From contig NZ_JMQI01000051.1 in assembly GCF_000695625.1 (NCBI RefSeq), forward strand, positions 1 to 64,000: a stretch of 64,000 bases of DNA, given 5' to 3'. A program made the translations under genes and the position numbers. This DNA comes from Amycolatopsis rifamycinica (GTDB taxonomy: Bacteria > Actinomycetota > Actinomycetes > Mycobacteriales > Pseudonocardiaceae). The notes beneath the pieces are model-generated. The model saw nothing but the letters and a program-made list of their open reading frames with translations, did no database searches and was not told where the DNA came from. Below are positions 35,695 to 44,677 of this stretch, in pieces (position 1 is the first letter of the stretch; the number at the start of each line of letters is the position of its first letter).

Positions 35695-36408
35695 GTGGAC
35701 GACGAACTGAACGCGCTGCGGCGCAGCCGGATGCGCTGGAACACGCCCCTGTCCGAGCCGCACGCGCAGCTGCTGCTCGACCGGATGGCCCTGGGCGACG
35801 GGCACCTCGTCGACCTCGGCTGCGGCTGGGGCGAGCTGCTGCTGCGGGCGCTCGGCCGGGCCCTGGGCCTGCGCGGGACCGGCGTCGACACCGACCGGAC
35901 CGGCCTCGCCCGCGGCCGGGCGGCGGCCGCGTCGCGTGGCCTGGCGGTGGAGTTCACCGAGGCGGACGCCGCGACCTGGGACGTTCCGGCCGACCGGGCG
36001 TTCTGCGTCGGGTCCGCCCACGTCTTCGGCTCGGCGAAGGCGGCGCTGGCGGCGCTCGCCCGGGTGGTGCGGCCGACCGGCAGGCTGCTCTACGGCGACG
36101 GCTTCTGGGCCGCCTCGCCGACCGCCGCGGCGCGGGAGATCTTCGGCCCGGACCTGCTGACCCTGCCCGACCTGCTCGACGTCGTGGACGGCGCCGGCTG
36201 GCGCGTGCTGCACCTGAGCACCGCCGACCAGCTCGAGTGGGACGACTTCGAGTCGACCTCGCGGGCGGCCTGGGCGGAGTGGCTGGTGGCGCACCCGGCC
36301 GACCCGCGGGCGCCGGAGGTGCGTCGGTGGCTCGACCGGCGGTGGCGCGAATACGTCCGGGACTACCGGGGCGTGCTGGGCTTCACCTACCTCGTGCTGG
36401 GCCGCTAA
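35695..36408 (+). CDS. SAM-dependent methyltransferase
   Basis: This 237-residue class I methyltransferase has a SAM motif I VDLGCGWGELLLRAL (near residues 38-50) and an acidic end of strand 2 (GVDTDRTGLA). Motif III-IV is FCVGSAHVFGS, and GRLLYGDGFWA follows. The acceptor is unknown. GTG 35695 is chosen because LNALRRSRMRWNTPLSE begins the fold; longer extension runs into the endopeptidase gene. It is 45 bp after that gene and 10 bp before the mobA-like gene, so they may form an operon. Confidence 0.87.
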   Translation: MDDELNALRRSRMRWNTPLSEPHAQLLLDRMALGDGHLVDLGCGWGELLLRALGRALGLRGTGVDTDRTGLARGRAAAASRGLAVEFTEADAATWDVPADRAFCVGSAHVFGSAKAALAALARVVRPTGRLLYGDGFWAASPTAAAREIFGPDLLTLPDLLDVVDGAGWRVLHLSTADQLEWDDFESTSRAAWAEWLVAHPADPRAPEVRRWLDRRWREYVRDYRGVLGFTYLVLGR

Positions 36409-36417
36409 GGTGCCCCG

Positions 36418-36963
36418 GTGCGCTACGCGGGGATCGTGGTGGCCGGGGGTGCGGCCCGCCGGCTGTCCGGTGTGGACAAGCCGGCGCTGTCGGTGGGCGG
36501 CAAACCGTTGCTGGCCCGCGCGATCCACGCCCTCGACGGCGCCGAGCGGGTGATCGCGGTCGGCCCGCGCCGCCCCGGCTTCGACGTGGTGTGGACCCGC
36601 GAACCGGTCCCGGGCACCGGTCCGGTGGCGGCCCTGGCGGCGGGCCTGGTGTTCGTGCCCGACGACGTCGAGGCGGTCGTGCTGCTGGCCGCCGACCTCC
36701 CGGGCGTCCGCCGGTCCACAGTGGACAGGCTGGTCATGGCCATCGGCGACGCCGACGGCGCGGTCCTGGTCGACGCGGCGGGCGAGCGGCAGTGGCTCCT
36801 GGGCGCGTGGCGGCTCCCGGCCCTGCGGGCGGCCCTGCCGGAGCAGACGGAGAACGCGGCCCTGCGCCGGGTCCTGGGTGGGCTCACGGTGGCCGAAGTC
36901 CCGGCGGAACGCGGCGAAGCGGACGATATCGACACGCCGGAGGACCTTGAGCGGCACCGCTGA
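36418..36963 (+). CDS. mobA: MobA-like molybdenum cofactor guanylyltransferase
   Basis: This 181-residue nucleotidyltransferase has the N-terminal GTP-binding motif VVAGGAARRLSGVDKP, VGGKPLLARAI, the metal-binding LLAADLPGV, and a C-terminal DIDTPEDL. It should attach GMP to molybdopterin to form the bis-MGD precursor. It is somewhat shorter than enteric MobA but typical for actinobacteria. The GTG start lies 10 bp after the methyltransferase. The last codons are duplicated 56 bp downstream (see 36949-37020). Confidence 0.85.
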   Translation: MRYAGIVVAGGAARRLSGVDKPALSVGGKPLLARAIHALDGAERVIAVGPRRPGFDVVWTREPVPGTGPVAALAAGLVFVPDDVEAVVLLAADLPGVRRSTVDRLVMAIGDADGAVLVDAAGERQWLLGAWRLPALRAALPEQTENAALRRVLGGLTVAEVPAERGEADDIDTPEDLERHR

Positions 36964-37362
36964 CTCGCGGGGATGCCCCGCCGTGTCGGCGCCTCCCGGG
37001 CTTCGAGCGGCACCGCTGACCCGCCGGGAGCCGGCTCCGCCCCGCGCGCCTCCCGCAGGCCGCGGGGGACCAGTGCACCCAGGCGGGCGTCCTCGGCCAG
37101 GCCGTCGAGAAAGATGCCGGGATCCCCCTCATACGGGCGACGGCGGCAGCGGCGGATCGGGCGTTCACCCGACGGACCGGCCCGGGCGCGCAACCGGCCG
37201 GCCAGGTGCTTCACAGGTGCCACACCGGCGACCGTGTTGGCTGATCGCGGGCCGGGTGCGTGGCGTCCGCGTGCCGGATGCGCCGGACGGCCCGGGGCGC
37301 AGTACGGTCGCACCGCGTGATCACCGTCGCGGGGGCGGCGCACGAGATTTCGAGGAGGCAGA
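36964..37362. other. Intergenic region before moxR
   Basis: These 399 bp hold no gene I can support. The stretch starts with a duplicate of the mobA tail: GAGCGGCACCGCTGAC at 36949-36964 recurs at 37005-37020. A minus-strand frame stays open across it but runs antisense through mobA and shows no family motif. The moxR promoter should lie near its right end; GAGGAGG at 37352-37358 is the moxR ribosome site. Confidence 0.5.
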
Positions 37363-38436
<1,074 letters not shown>

Positions 38437-38443
38437 CCCGGCG

Positions 38444-39388
38444 ATGGCGAAGAACGAGAAGGGCGAACGCCCTTCGTGGGCGCCGCCGATCCTGCGCGGC
38501 GACCGGATGGAGGCGGGGCTCCGCACGCTGGAGCTCGACGTCCGCCGCCGGCTCGACGGGCTGCTGCAGGGCAACCACCTCGGCCTGGTGCCGGGGCCGG
38601 GGTCCGAGCCCGGCGAGGCCCGCCCGTACCAGCCCGGCGACGACGTCCGCCGGATGGACTGGGCGGTCACCGCCCGCACCACGACCCCGCACATCCGCGA
38701 GACCGTGGCCGACCGCGAGCTGGAGACGTGGGTGGTCGCCGACCTCTCGGCGAGCCTCGACTTCGGCACCGCGCTGTGCGAGAAGCGCGACCTGGTGGTC
38801 TGCGCCGTCGCGGCGGTCGCGCACCTCACCGGGGGCGGCGGCAACCGGATCGGCGCGCTGATCTCCACCGGCGCCGACACCACCCGCATCCCGGCCCGCG
38901 GCGGCCTGGCGCACGCCCGCGGGCTGGTGCGCAAGCTCGCCGAGACCCCGCGCGCGGCCGAGGGCACCTGCGGCGACTTCGCCCAGGCCCTGGAGGCGTT
39001 GCGCCGCCCGCCGCGCCGCCGTGGCCTGGCCGTGGTCATCTCCGACTTCCTGGGCGACACGTCCTGGGAGCGGCCGCTGCGGGCTCTGGGCGGGCGCCAC
39101 GAACTGATCGCGATCGAAGTCCTCGACCCGCGCGACGTCGACCTGCCCGAGGTGGGCACCGTCGTGCTGGCCGACCCGGAGACAGGGAAACAGCGCGAAG
39201 TGCACGCTTCGGCCTTGCTGCGCAAGGAGTTCGGGGCCGCGGCCCACGCCCACCGCCAGCGCGTGGCGGCCGGCCTGCGGCGCGCGGGTGCGGCGCACCT
39301 GACGCTGCGCACGGACGCCGACTGGATCGCCGACATGGTGCGGTTCGTCGTCGCCCGCAAGCGCCGCTGGTCGGGGGGTGTGGCGTGA
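38444..39388 (+). CDS. DUF58 domain protein
   Basis: This 314-residue soluble protein has the DUF58 signature RPYQPGDDVRRMDWAVTART and a VWA-like fold after it. The MIDAS-like DLSAS (VVADLSASLDFG) is present, with GLAVVISDFLGD later. DUF58 proteins are the usual partners of MoxR ATPases. It lies 7 bp after moxR and 73 bp before the membrane VWA gene. A homologue of Rv1480. Confidence 0.92.
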   Translation: MAKNEKGERPSWAPPILRGDRMEAGLRTLELDVRRRLDGLLQGNHLGLVPGPGSEPGEARPYQPGDDVRRMDWAVTARTTTPHIRETVADRELETWVVADLSASLDFGTALCEKRDLVVCAVAAVAHLTGGGGNRIGALISTGADTTRIPARGGLAHARGLVRKLAETPRAAEGTCGDFAQALEALRRPPRRRGLAVVISDFLGDTSWERPLRALGGRHELIAIEVLDPRDVDLPEVGTVVLADPETGKQREVHASALLRKEFGAAAHAHRQRVAAGLRRAGAAHLTLRTDADWIADMVRFVVARKRRWSGGVA

Positions 39389-39461
39389 GGGAGCCTGCGA
39401 CCGAACCGTTCGGCACGGCGTTGCCGGCTCAGGCCGCACCGAGCGTCAGCGAGGTGCGCGC

Positions 39462-40442
39462 ATGAGTTTGACGGGGTTCGCCTCGCCGTGGTGGTTCCTG
39501 CTGCTGATCGCGGTCGCCGCGGTCGCCGTCGGGTACGTGCTGGCCCAGCGGGCGCGCCGGAAGCGGACCATGCGGTTCGCGAACCTGGACCTGCTGGAGA
39601 AGGTCGCGCCGAAGAGCCAGGGCTGGGTCCGGCACCTGCCGGCCGTGCTGATCGTGCTGTCGCTGCTGCTGCTCACCGTGGCGCTGGCCGGCCCGACCGC
39701 CGAGCAGAAGGTGCCCCGCAACCGGGCGACCGTGATGCTGGTGATCGACGTGTCGCTGTCGATGGAGGCCACCGACGTGCTCCCGACGCGGCTGCAGGCG
39801 GCCCAGGAAGCGGCGACGAGCTTCGCGCGCAACATGACGCCGGGGATCAACCTGGGGCTGATCTCCTTCGCGGGCACAGCGACCGTGCTGGTCAACCCGA
39901 CCACCGACCGCAACGGCGTGATCAAGGCGATCGAAAACCTGAAGCTGGCCCAGTCGACGGCGACCGGCGAAGGCATCTTCGCGGCCCTGCAGTCGGTGGA
40001 GAGCTTCTCCAGCGTCGTCGGCGGCGCCGACGGGCCGCCGCCGGCGCGGATCGTGCTGATGTCGGACGGGAAGCAGACCGTCCCGGAGGACCTGTACGCG
40101 GCGCGCGGCGGGTACACGGCGGCGCAGGCGGCCAAGCAGGCCGGCGTGCCGATCTCGTCGATCTCGTTCGGCACCACCCACGGCTCGGTCGACATCGACG
40201 GCAAGGCCCAGCCGGTCAGCGTGGACGACGAGTCCTTGCGTGAGATCGCCCGCCTCTCCGGCGGCGACTTCTACAAGGCGGCCAGCGCCGAGGAGCTGAA
40301 GAAGGTCTACGCGGACCTCGGCGAGCAGATCGGCTACGAGCTCAAGGACGCCGACGCCAGCAAGCCGTGGGTCGTGGTGGGGACCCTGATCCTCATGCTG
40401 GGTGCCGCGGCCAGCCTCTTCTTCGGCCAACGGCTCCCGTAG
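39462..40442 (+). CDS. Membrane-anchored VWA (von Willebrand A) protein
   Basis: This 326-residue protein has two N-terminal membrane helices (about 8-27 and 58-78), a VWA domain with MIDAS VIDVSLSMEATD near residue 93-104 and SFAGTATV, VLMSDG, and a final helix at about 303-322. It resembles BatA/BatB-type aerotolerance proteins and M. tuberculosis Rv1481. It probably works at the membrane with the MoxR ATPase and DUF58 protein. The ATG is preceded by a GAGGTG at 39451-39456. A palindromic terminator follows the stop. Confidence 0.92.
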   Translation: MSLTGFASPWWFLLLIAVAAVAVGYVLAQRARRKRTMRFANLDLLEKVAPKSQGWVRHLPAVLIVLSLLLLTVALAGPTAEQKVPRNRATVMLVIDVSLSMEATDVLPTRLQAAQEAATSFARNMTPGINLGLISFAGTATVLVNPTTDRNGVIKAIENLKLAQSTATGEGIFAALQSVESFSSVVGGADGPPPARIVLMSDGKQTVPEDLYAARGGYTAAQAAKQAGVPISSISFGTTHGSVDIDGKAQPVSVDDESLREIARLSGGDFYKAASAEELKKVYADLGEQIGYELKDADASKPWVVVGTLILMLGAAASLFFGQRLP

Positions 40443-40448
40443 CCCCAG

Positions 40449-40476
40449 GGCGGCACTTTCACGTGAAAGTGCCGCC
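40449..40476. terminator. Bidirectional terminator, perfect 28-bp palindrome
   Basis: GGCGGCACTTTCAC (40449-40462) is followed at once by its exact complement (40463-40476). It lies between the convergent VWA and membrane-protein genes. Its core GCACTTTCAC-GTGAAAGTGC recurs, with one base changed, at 57026-57055 after mshC, so it belongs to a dispersed palindrome family used at gene ends. Confidence 0.85.
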
Positions 40477-40479
40477 TTC

Positions 40480-40989
40480 TCAGGCGCGGCGGACGCCGTA
40501 GAGGCTGCCGCCGAGCAGGGTCACGCCGGAGAGGACGCCGCTGACGAACGGCACCCATTCCGCGGCGCTGCCGAGCAGGGCGAGCCCGGCGACGCCGAGC
40601 GCGGTGAGGACCACCCCGACCACGAGGGTCGACCGGGTTTTCCACGCCGAGGCCAGTGCGGCGAAGTGGAGGCCGACGATCGTGGCGATCCAGGCGACGT
40701 TGGCCTGGACGGGCGCGTCCAGCAGGCTCAGCACGAAGAACCCGGCGACGAGCAGCACGACTTCGCCGATGACGACGACCCGGTAGCTCGGCCCGAACAC
40801 CGGCCGGCCGTCGAGCGTCGGACGGCCGCCCGCGCGGACGCCGAGGACCACCACGGCGGCCAGGGCGAGCACGGCGAGGGCCCGCAGCGCCCAGCCGAGC
40901 GCCGCGGGCACCGGGTCACCGGAGTTGACCAGGACGAAGACCGTGCCGAACGCGGCGCCGATGAGCGCCCCCAGGAACTGCTGTCGCAT
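40480..40989 (-). CDS. Small integral membrane protein of unknown function
   Basis: This 169-residue protein has five or six membrane helices (for example FLGALIGAAFGTVFVLV, ALAVLALAAVVVLGV, VVVIGEVVLLVAGFFVL, LVVGVVLTALGVAGLALL). There are no recognisable catalytic residues. It lies 9 bp downstream of trmL on the same strand and probably shares its transcript. The function is unknown. Confidence 0.8.
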   Translation of the reverse strand: MRQQFLGALIGAAFGTVFVLVNSGDPVPAALGWALRALAVLALAAVVVLGVRAGGRPTLDGRPVFGPSYRVVVIGEVVLLVAGFFVLSLLDAPVQANVAWIATIVGLHFAALASAWKTRSTLVVGVVLTALGVAGLALLGSAAEWVPFVSGVLSGVTLLGGSLYGVRRA

Positions 40990-40998
40990 CCGGCGAAC

Positions 40999-41454
40999 CT
41001 ACCGGAAGCCGTTTTGGCGCCATGCTTCGTAAACGGTGATCGCCGCGGTGTTGGCCAGGTTGAGCGATCGGTTGGACGGCCGCATCGGCAGCCGCACGCG
41101 GTCGGTCACCTCGGGCGCTTCCTGCACTTCGGCCGGCAAGCCCACCGACTCGGGCCCGAACACCAGGATATCGCCCGGCGTGTAGGCGACATCGGTGTAC
41201 AGCCGCGTCGCCGACGCGGTGAACGCGTAGACCTTGGCCGGCAGCAACACTTCCCAGGCCGCGGCCAGCGAAGCGTGGACGTGCACGCGGGCCAGGTCGT
41301 GGTAGTCGAGCCCGGCCCGGCGCAGCTGCTTGTCCTCGAGGGTGAAGCCGAGCGGCTCCACCAGGTGCAGTTCGCAGCCGGTGTTGGCGGCCAGGCGGAT
41401 CGCGTTGCCGGTGTTGGGCGGGATTTCGGGCTGGTAGAAGAGAACGCGGAACAC
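40999..41454 (-). CDS. trmL: tRNA (cytidine/uridine-34 2'-O)-methyltransferase TrmL (SPOUT)
   Basis: This 151-residue SPOUT enzyme methylates the wobble ribose of certain leucine tRNAs. The trefoil-knot signatures are clear: YQPEIPPNTGNAIRLAANTG, LVEPLGF, VFGPESVGLP, LPMRPSNRSLNLANTAAI. The length is normal. GTG 41454 is the start that keeps the standard N-terminus MFRVLFYQPEIP. A 59-codon gene ends 4 bp upstream on the same strand, so the two are coupled. Confidence 0.94.
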   Translation of the reverse strand: MFRVLFYQPEIPPNTGNAIRLAANTGCELHLVEPLGFTLEDKQLRRAGLDYHDLARVHVHASLAAAWEVLLPAKVYAFTASATRLYTDVAYTPGDILVFGPESVGLPAEVQEAPEVTDRVRLPMRPSNRSLNLANTAAITVYEAWRQNGFR

Positions 41455-41458
41455 GGGC

Positions 41459-41638
41459 TCAGTCCCCGAGCAGGGTGGCGTAGACCTTGCGGACCGCCTC
41501 CGGCGGCGCTTGCGCCTCGAAGGAGCACCTGTCCACATAGGTCAGGTAGTGGGCGCCTGAGACGATGCCCGGCCCGTCGCACTCGTGGTAGCGCACGCGC
41601 AGCGGCATCTCGGCGATCGGGCGGCGAGGTGCGGTCAC
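41459..41638 (-). CDS. Small protein of 59 residues upstream of trmL
   Basis: The minus-strand frame runs from GTG 41638 to TGA at 41461-41459. It has typical GC-rich third positions and the sequence blocks PLRVRYHECDGPGIVSGAH, YLTYVDRCSFEAQ and AVRKVYATLLGD. Cys, His and Tyr are enriched (CDG, CSF), but there is no CxxC pair. It fills the whole space between the TAXI lipoprotein gene and trmL with no other use for the DNA, and ends 4 bp before trmL. I do not recognise a family. It is a likely real gene of unknown function. Confidence 0.65.
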   Translation of the reverse strand: MTAPRRPIAEMPLRVRYHECDGPGIVSGAHYLTYVDRCSFEAQAPPEAVRKVYATLLGD

Positions 41639-41652
41639 CCGCCCAATCTAGT

Positions 41653-42597
41653 TCAGCCGTGCAGGGTCCGGTACGCGGCCGCCGCGCCCGGTTGCAGCGG
41701 GACCGGCTGCGTCCCGATCAGCGTCCGCACGTCGAGGAACTGCGTGCCGACGGCTTCGGCGGGCACCAGCGCGGTGGCGCGCTCGACCAGGAGCCGGACC
41801 ACGGCCGCGCTGACGTCGTCGGGCAGGGACGGGGCGCACACCAGCAGGTTCGCCACGCCGATCGTGCTCAGCGCGCCCACGCCGCGGTATGCCCCGTCGG
41901 GGACCTGGACCTGGTCGTACACCGGGCCGTACGCCGCGCGCAGGGCCGGCACCACCGCATCCAGCGGCACCAGCGCGATCGGCGTCGTCCGGTTCAGCTC
42001 GGCCAGCTTCGGTGTCGGCACCCCGCCCGACCACAGCATCGCGTCGACGCGGCGGCCGGCCAGCGCGCGGACCGCGTCGTCGAACGGCAGGTGGCGGGCG
42101 TCCACGGTGACGCCCGCCTTGGCGAACACGCGCTCGCCGAGCTGCGCCGCGCCGGAGCCGCCCGCGCCCAGGGAGACCGGGCGCCCGGCGAGGTCGGCCA
42201 GGCGGCGCACCGGCCCGTCCGCCCGCACCACCAGCTGCAGGTAGTTCTCGTACACCCGGCCGAGCGCGCGCAGCGGCACCTTCCCGGCGAACGGCGGCCC
42301 GCCGCCGAGCGCGGTCTGGGCGACGTCGGCGAGCACCAGCCCGAGGTCCGCCCGCCCCTGCTGCACCAGGCCGACGTTGGCGACGCTCGCCTCGGTCGGC
42401 ACGGCCTCGGCGTGCAGCAGCGGCTCCGCCCGGTTCAGCTCGGCCGAGAGCAGCTCGGCGAAGGCCAGGTAGAAGCCGCCGCGCTCGCCGGCGGCGATCG
42501 TCAGCGTGCGCTCCGGGCCCCGGTAGCCGGCCGTCGAACAGCCGGCCAGCGCCAGTCCCAGGCCGCCGAGCAGCGCCGCGCGGCGGGTGAGCGTCAT
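41653..42597 (-). CDS. TAXI family solute-binding lipoprotein
   Basis: This 314-residue exported protein has an N-terminal RRAALLGGLGLALAGC lipobox (Cys20). The TAXI-type TRAP-transporter solute receptor fold includes LTIAAGERGGFYLAFAELLSAEL, ADLGLVLADVAQTAL, RPVSLGAGGSGAAQLGERVFAKAG, DAMLWSGGVPTPKLAEL and STIGVANLLVC. Ligands of the family are often dicarboxylates or glutamate. No TRAP membrane subunits (DctQ/DctM) are encoded nearby. Instead it is the last gene of an operon with a histidine kinase (ATGA overlap), a response regulator and an MHS transporter, suggesting a sensory role. Confidence 0.87.
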   Translation of the reverse strand: MTLTRRAALLGGLGLALAGCSTAGYRGPERTLTIAAGERGGFYLAFAELLSAELNRAEPLLHAEAVPTEASVANVGLVQQGRADLGLVLADVAQTALGGGPPFAGKVPLRALGRVYENYLQLVVRADGPVRRLADLAGRPVSLGAGGSGAAQLGERVFAKAGVTVDARHLPFDDAVRALAGRRVDAMLWSGGVPTPKLAELNRTTPIALVPLDAVVPALRAAYGPVYDQVQVPDGAYRGVGALSTIGVANLLVCAPSLPDDVSAAVVRLLVERATALVPAEAVGTQFLDVRTLIGTQPVPLQPGAAAAYRTLHG

Positions 42598-43988
42598 CCC
42601 GGCACCTCCCGCAGCGGCAGCGTGACGCGGACTTCGAGACCGTGGGGGAGGGCCTGGCGCAGTTCCAGGACGCCGCCGCGGGTGCGCACCTGCTGGTGGG
42701 CGATGGCCAGGCCGAGGCCGGTGCCGCGCGGGGCGCCTTCGCCGCCCGCGCGCCAGAACCGTTCGGTCGCCCGCGCTCTGTCCTCTTCGGACAATCCCGG
42801 CCCGTCGTCGGCGACGACGAGGGTGGCGGTCGACCCACCGCTTTCCCAGTCCGTGGTGATCTTCGCGCCGCGGCCGGCGTAGTGGACGGCGTTGTCCAGC
42901 AGCACGTCGAGGATCTGCGCGAGTTCCCCTTCCGGGCAGCGCACGGTGACCGGCTCGTCGTGGCCCGGCGGCGGCACGAGCACCGCCCCCGCGTCCTCGG
43001 CGGCCGGGCGCCAGGCGTCGACGCGCTCGGCGAGCACGGACGCCAGGTCGCACGCCTCGTCCGCGCCCCCGGCCGCGACGCGGGTCGCGGTGCTCTCGGC
43101 CAGGGCGAGCGCGAGCAGGCCGCCGAGGAGCTTCTCCAGGCGTTCGACCTCGGCGACGGTCGCCCGGTAGGCGGAGTCGTCGCCCTTGATGCGCCCGGCC
43201 AGGGAATCGACCCGCAGCCGCAGCGCGGCCATCGGGTTCCGCAGCTGGTGCGAGGCGTCGGCGACCAGCCGGTGCTGCTGCTCGGCGGCTTCCAGCACGG
43301 CCTCGGACATCCGGTTGACCTCGGCGGCCAGCGACCGCAGCTCGCGCGGCCCGGCGCGTTCGGGGACGTGCGCGCGGTGCCCGCCGGCCACGGCCAGCAC
43401 CCCGGTCTCGAGCTCGTGCAGCGGCCGCACCATCCACCGGGCCAGCACCACCGCGAGCAGCACGAACACCATCGCGACCAGCACCGCGCCGGCCCCGATG
43501 GTGCCCCAGCGGGTCGCTACGTCCGCGGCCGCCGCCGCCACCGACGCGCGCAGCACGACCACCCCGGACACCCGCGTGCCGGTACCGACCGGGCGCGCGA
43601 AGGAGGCCGGCTCGGCCGACCACGGGTCCAGCCGGTCCACCCGCGGCGCCGGCTCGTTGCGCATCGCCGCCTCCACCAGCGCGCGCACCGCCGGGTCGGC
43701 CGCGGTCAGGCCGCCCGCCTGCACCAGCGGGAACCGCCGCGCGTCGACGATGACGACGCCTTCGCCGTACAACTGGGCGTAGCGCTCCGCGTCGGCCACG
43801 AGGGCCGCCGGGTCGCGCGTGTCGACGGCCTGCTGGGCGAGCACGACGAACCGGTCGACGTCGGCGGTCCGGGCGATGACCAGCTGCTGGGTGCGCTGCT
43901 CGGCGGTGGCGGCCAGCAGCGGGACGGCGAACGCGGCGACCACGGCGAGGGCGAGGGCCACCAGGACCACCAGCAGCCGGGTGCGCAC
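42594..43988 (-). CDS. Sensor histidine kinase
   Basis: This 464-residue membrane kinase has helix 1 (about 5-25), an extracytoplasmic sensor region (about 26-155), helix 2 (about 160-185), HAMP, and a HisKA domain with the phospho-His in VADASHQLRNPMAAL. The ATPase domain includes LLDNAVHYA, VVADDGPGLSEEDRARATERF and GTGLGLAIAHQQV. It resembles TctE/QseC-type kinases, which often sense carboxylates with a binding protein. The GTG start lies 3 bp after the response-regulator stop. Its stop overlaps the start of the TAXI lipoprotein gene. Confidence 0.93.
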   Translation of the reverse strand: MRTRLLVVLVALALAVVAAFAVPLLAATAEQRTQQLVIARTADVDRFVVLAQQAVDTRDPAALVADAERYAQLYGEGVVIVDARRFPLVQAGGLTAADPAVRALVEAAMRNEPAPRVDRLDPWSAEPASFARPVGTGTRVSGVVVLRASVAAAAADVATRWGTIGAGAVLVAMVFVLLAVVLARWMVRPLHELETGVLAVAGGHRAHVPERAGPRELRSLAAEVNRMSEAVLEAAEQQHRLVADASHQLRNPMAALRLRVDSLAGRIKGDDSAYRATVAEVERLEKLLGGLLALALAESTATRVAAGGADEACDLASVLAERVDAWRPAAEDAGAVLVPPPGHDEPVTVRCPEGELAQILDVLLDNAVHYAGRGAKITTDWESGGSTATLVVADDGPGLSEEDRARATERFWRAGGEGAPRGTGLGLAIAHQQVRTRGGVLELRQALPHGLEVRVTLPLREVPG

Positions 43989-43991
43989 GGG

Positions 43992-44669
43992 TCAGTCCCG
44001 GCCGAGCCGGTAGCCGAAGCCGCGGATGGTGGTGAGCAGGCCCGGCCGGTCGAGCTTGGCGCGCAGCCCGGTCAGGTGGACGTCGAGCGAGCGCGACACC
44101 GCGAGGTACGCGTCGCCCCAGACCTCGTCCATCAGCTGCTGGCGGCTGACCGCGGTGCCGGGACGCGCGGCGAGCACGGCCAGGATCTCGAACTCCTTCG
44201 TGGTCAGCCCGGCGTCGTGCCCGGCGACCAGCACCCGGCGGGCGCCGAGGTCGATCTCGACGTCCTCGACGCGCACGACGTCGCCAGCACTGTCGGCCGG
44301 GGTGGCCCGGGCCACCGCCCGCCGCACGACGGCGTCCATCCGAGCCAGCAGCTCGGCCAGCCGGACCGGCTTGGTCAGGTAGTCGTCGGCGCCGAGCCGC
44401 AGCCCGCGCACCACGGACCGCTCGTCGCCGCGGGCGGTCAGCACGATCACCGGGACCGGCGAGACGGCCCGGATCTTGCGGAGCACGTCGAGGCCGTCGA
44501 GGTCGGGCAGGCCCAGGTCCAGCAGGACGAGGTCGGCCGCGCGGTGGTGGTGCAGCGCGTCGGCCCCGCGGGCGACGCTGGTGACGGGATGACCGCGCGC
44601 CTGCAGCGATTCGGCGAGCGCGCCGGCGACACCCGCGTCGTCTTCGACGAGGAGCACGCGCACGGTCAT
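43992..44669 (-). CDS. OmpR/TctD-family response regulator
   Basis: This 225-residue regulator has an N-terminal receiver (acidic EDD at 9-11, phospho-Asp in LVLLDLGLPDLDG near 51, Thr in VLTARG, Lys in DDYLTKP). The C-terminal winged helix has LTTKEFEILAVLAARPGTAVSRQQLMDEVWG and TIRGFGYRLGRD. It is the partner of the kinase 3 bp downstream. Likely targets are its own operon, including the MHS transporter 8 bp upstream. Confidence 0.94.
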   Translation of the reverse strand: MTVRVLLVEDDAGVAGALAESLQARGHPVTSVARGADALHHHRAADLVLLDLGLPDLDGLDVLRKIRAVSPVPVIVLTARGDERSVVRGLRLGADDYLTKPVRLAELLARMDAVVRRAVARATPADSAGDVVRVEDVEIDLGARRVLVAGHDAGLTTKEFEILAVLAARPGTAVSRQQLMDEVWGDAYLAVSRSLDVHLTGLRAKLDRPGLLTTIRGFGYRLGRD

Positions 44670-44677
44670 CCCCTTCG

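Noticed and set aside
36964..37343. Minus-strand gene between mobA and moxR
   Set aside because: The frame is open only because it also runs antisense through mobA, and it shows no convincing motif or ribosome site.
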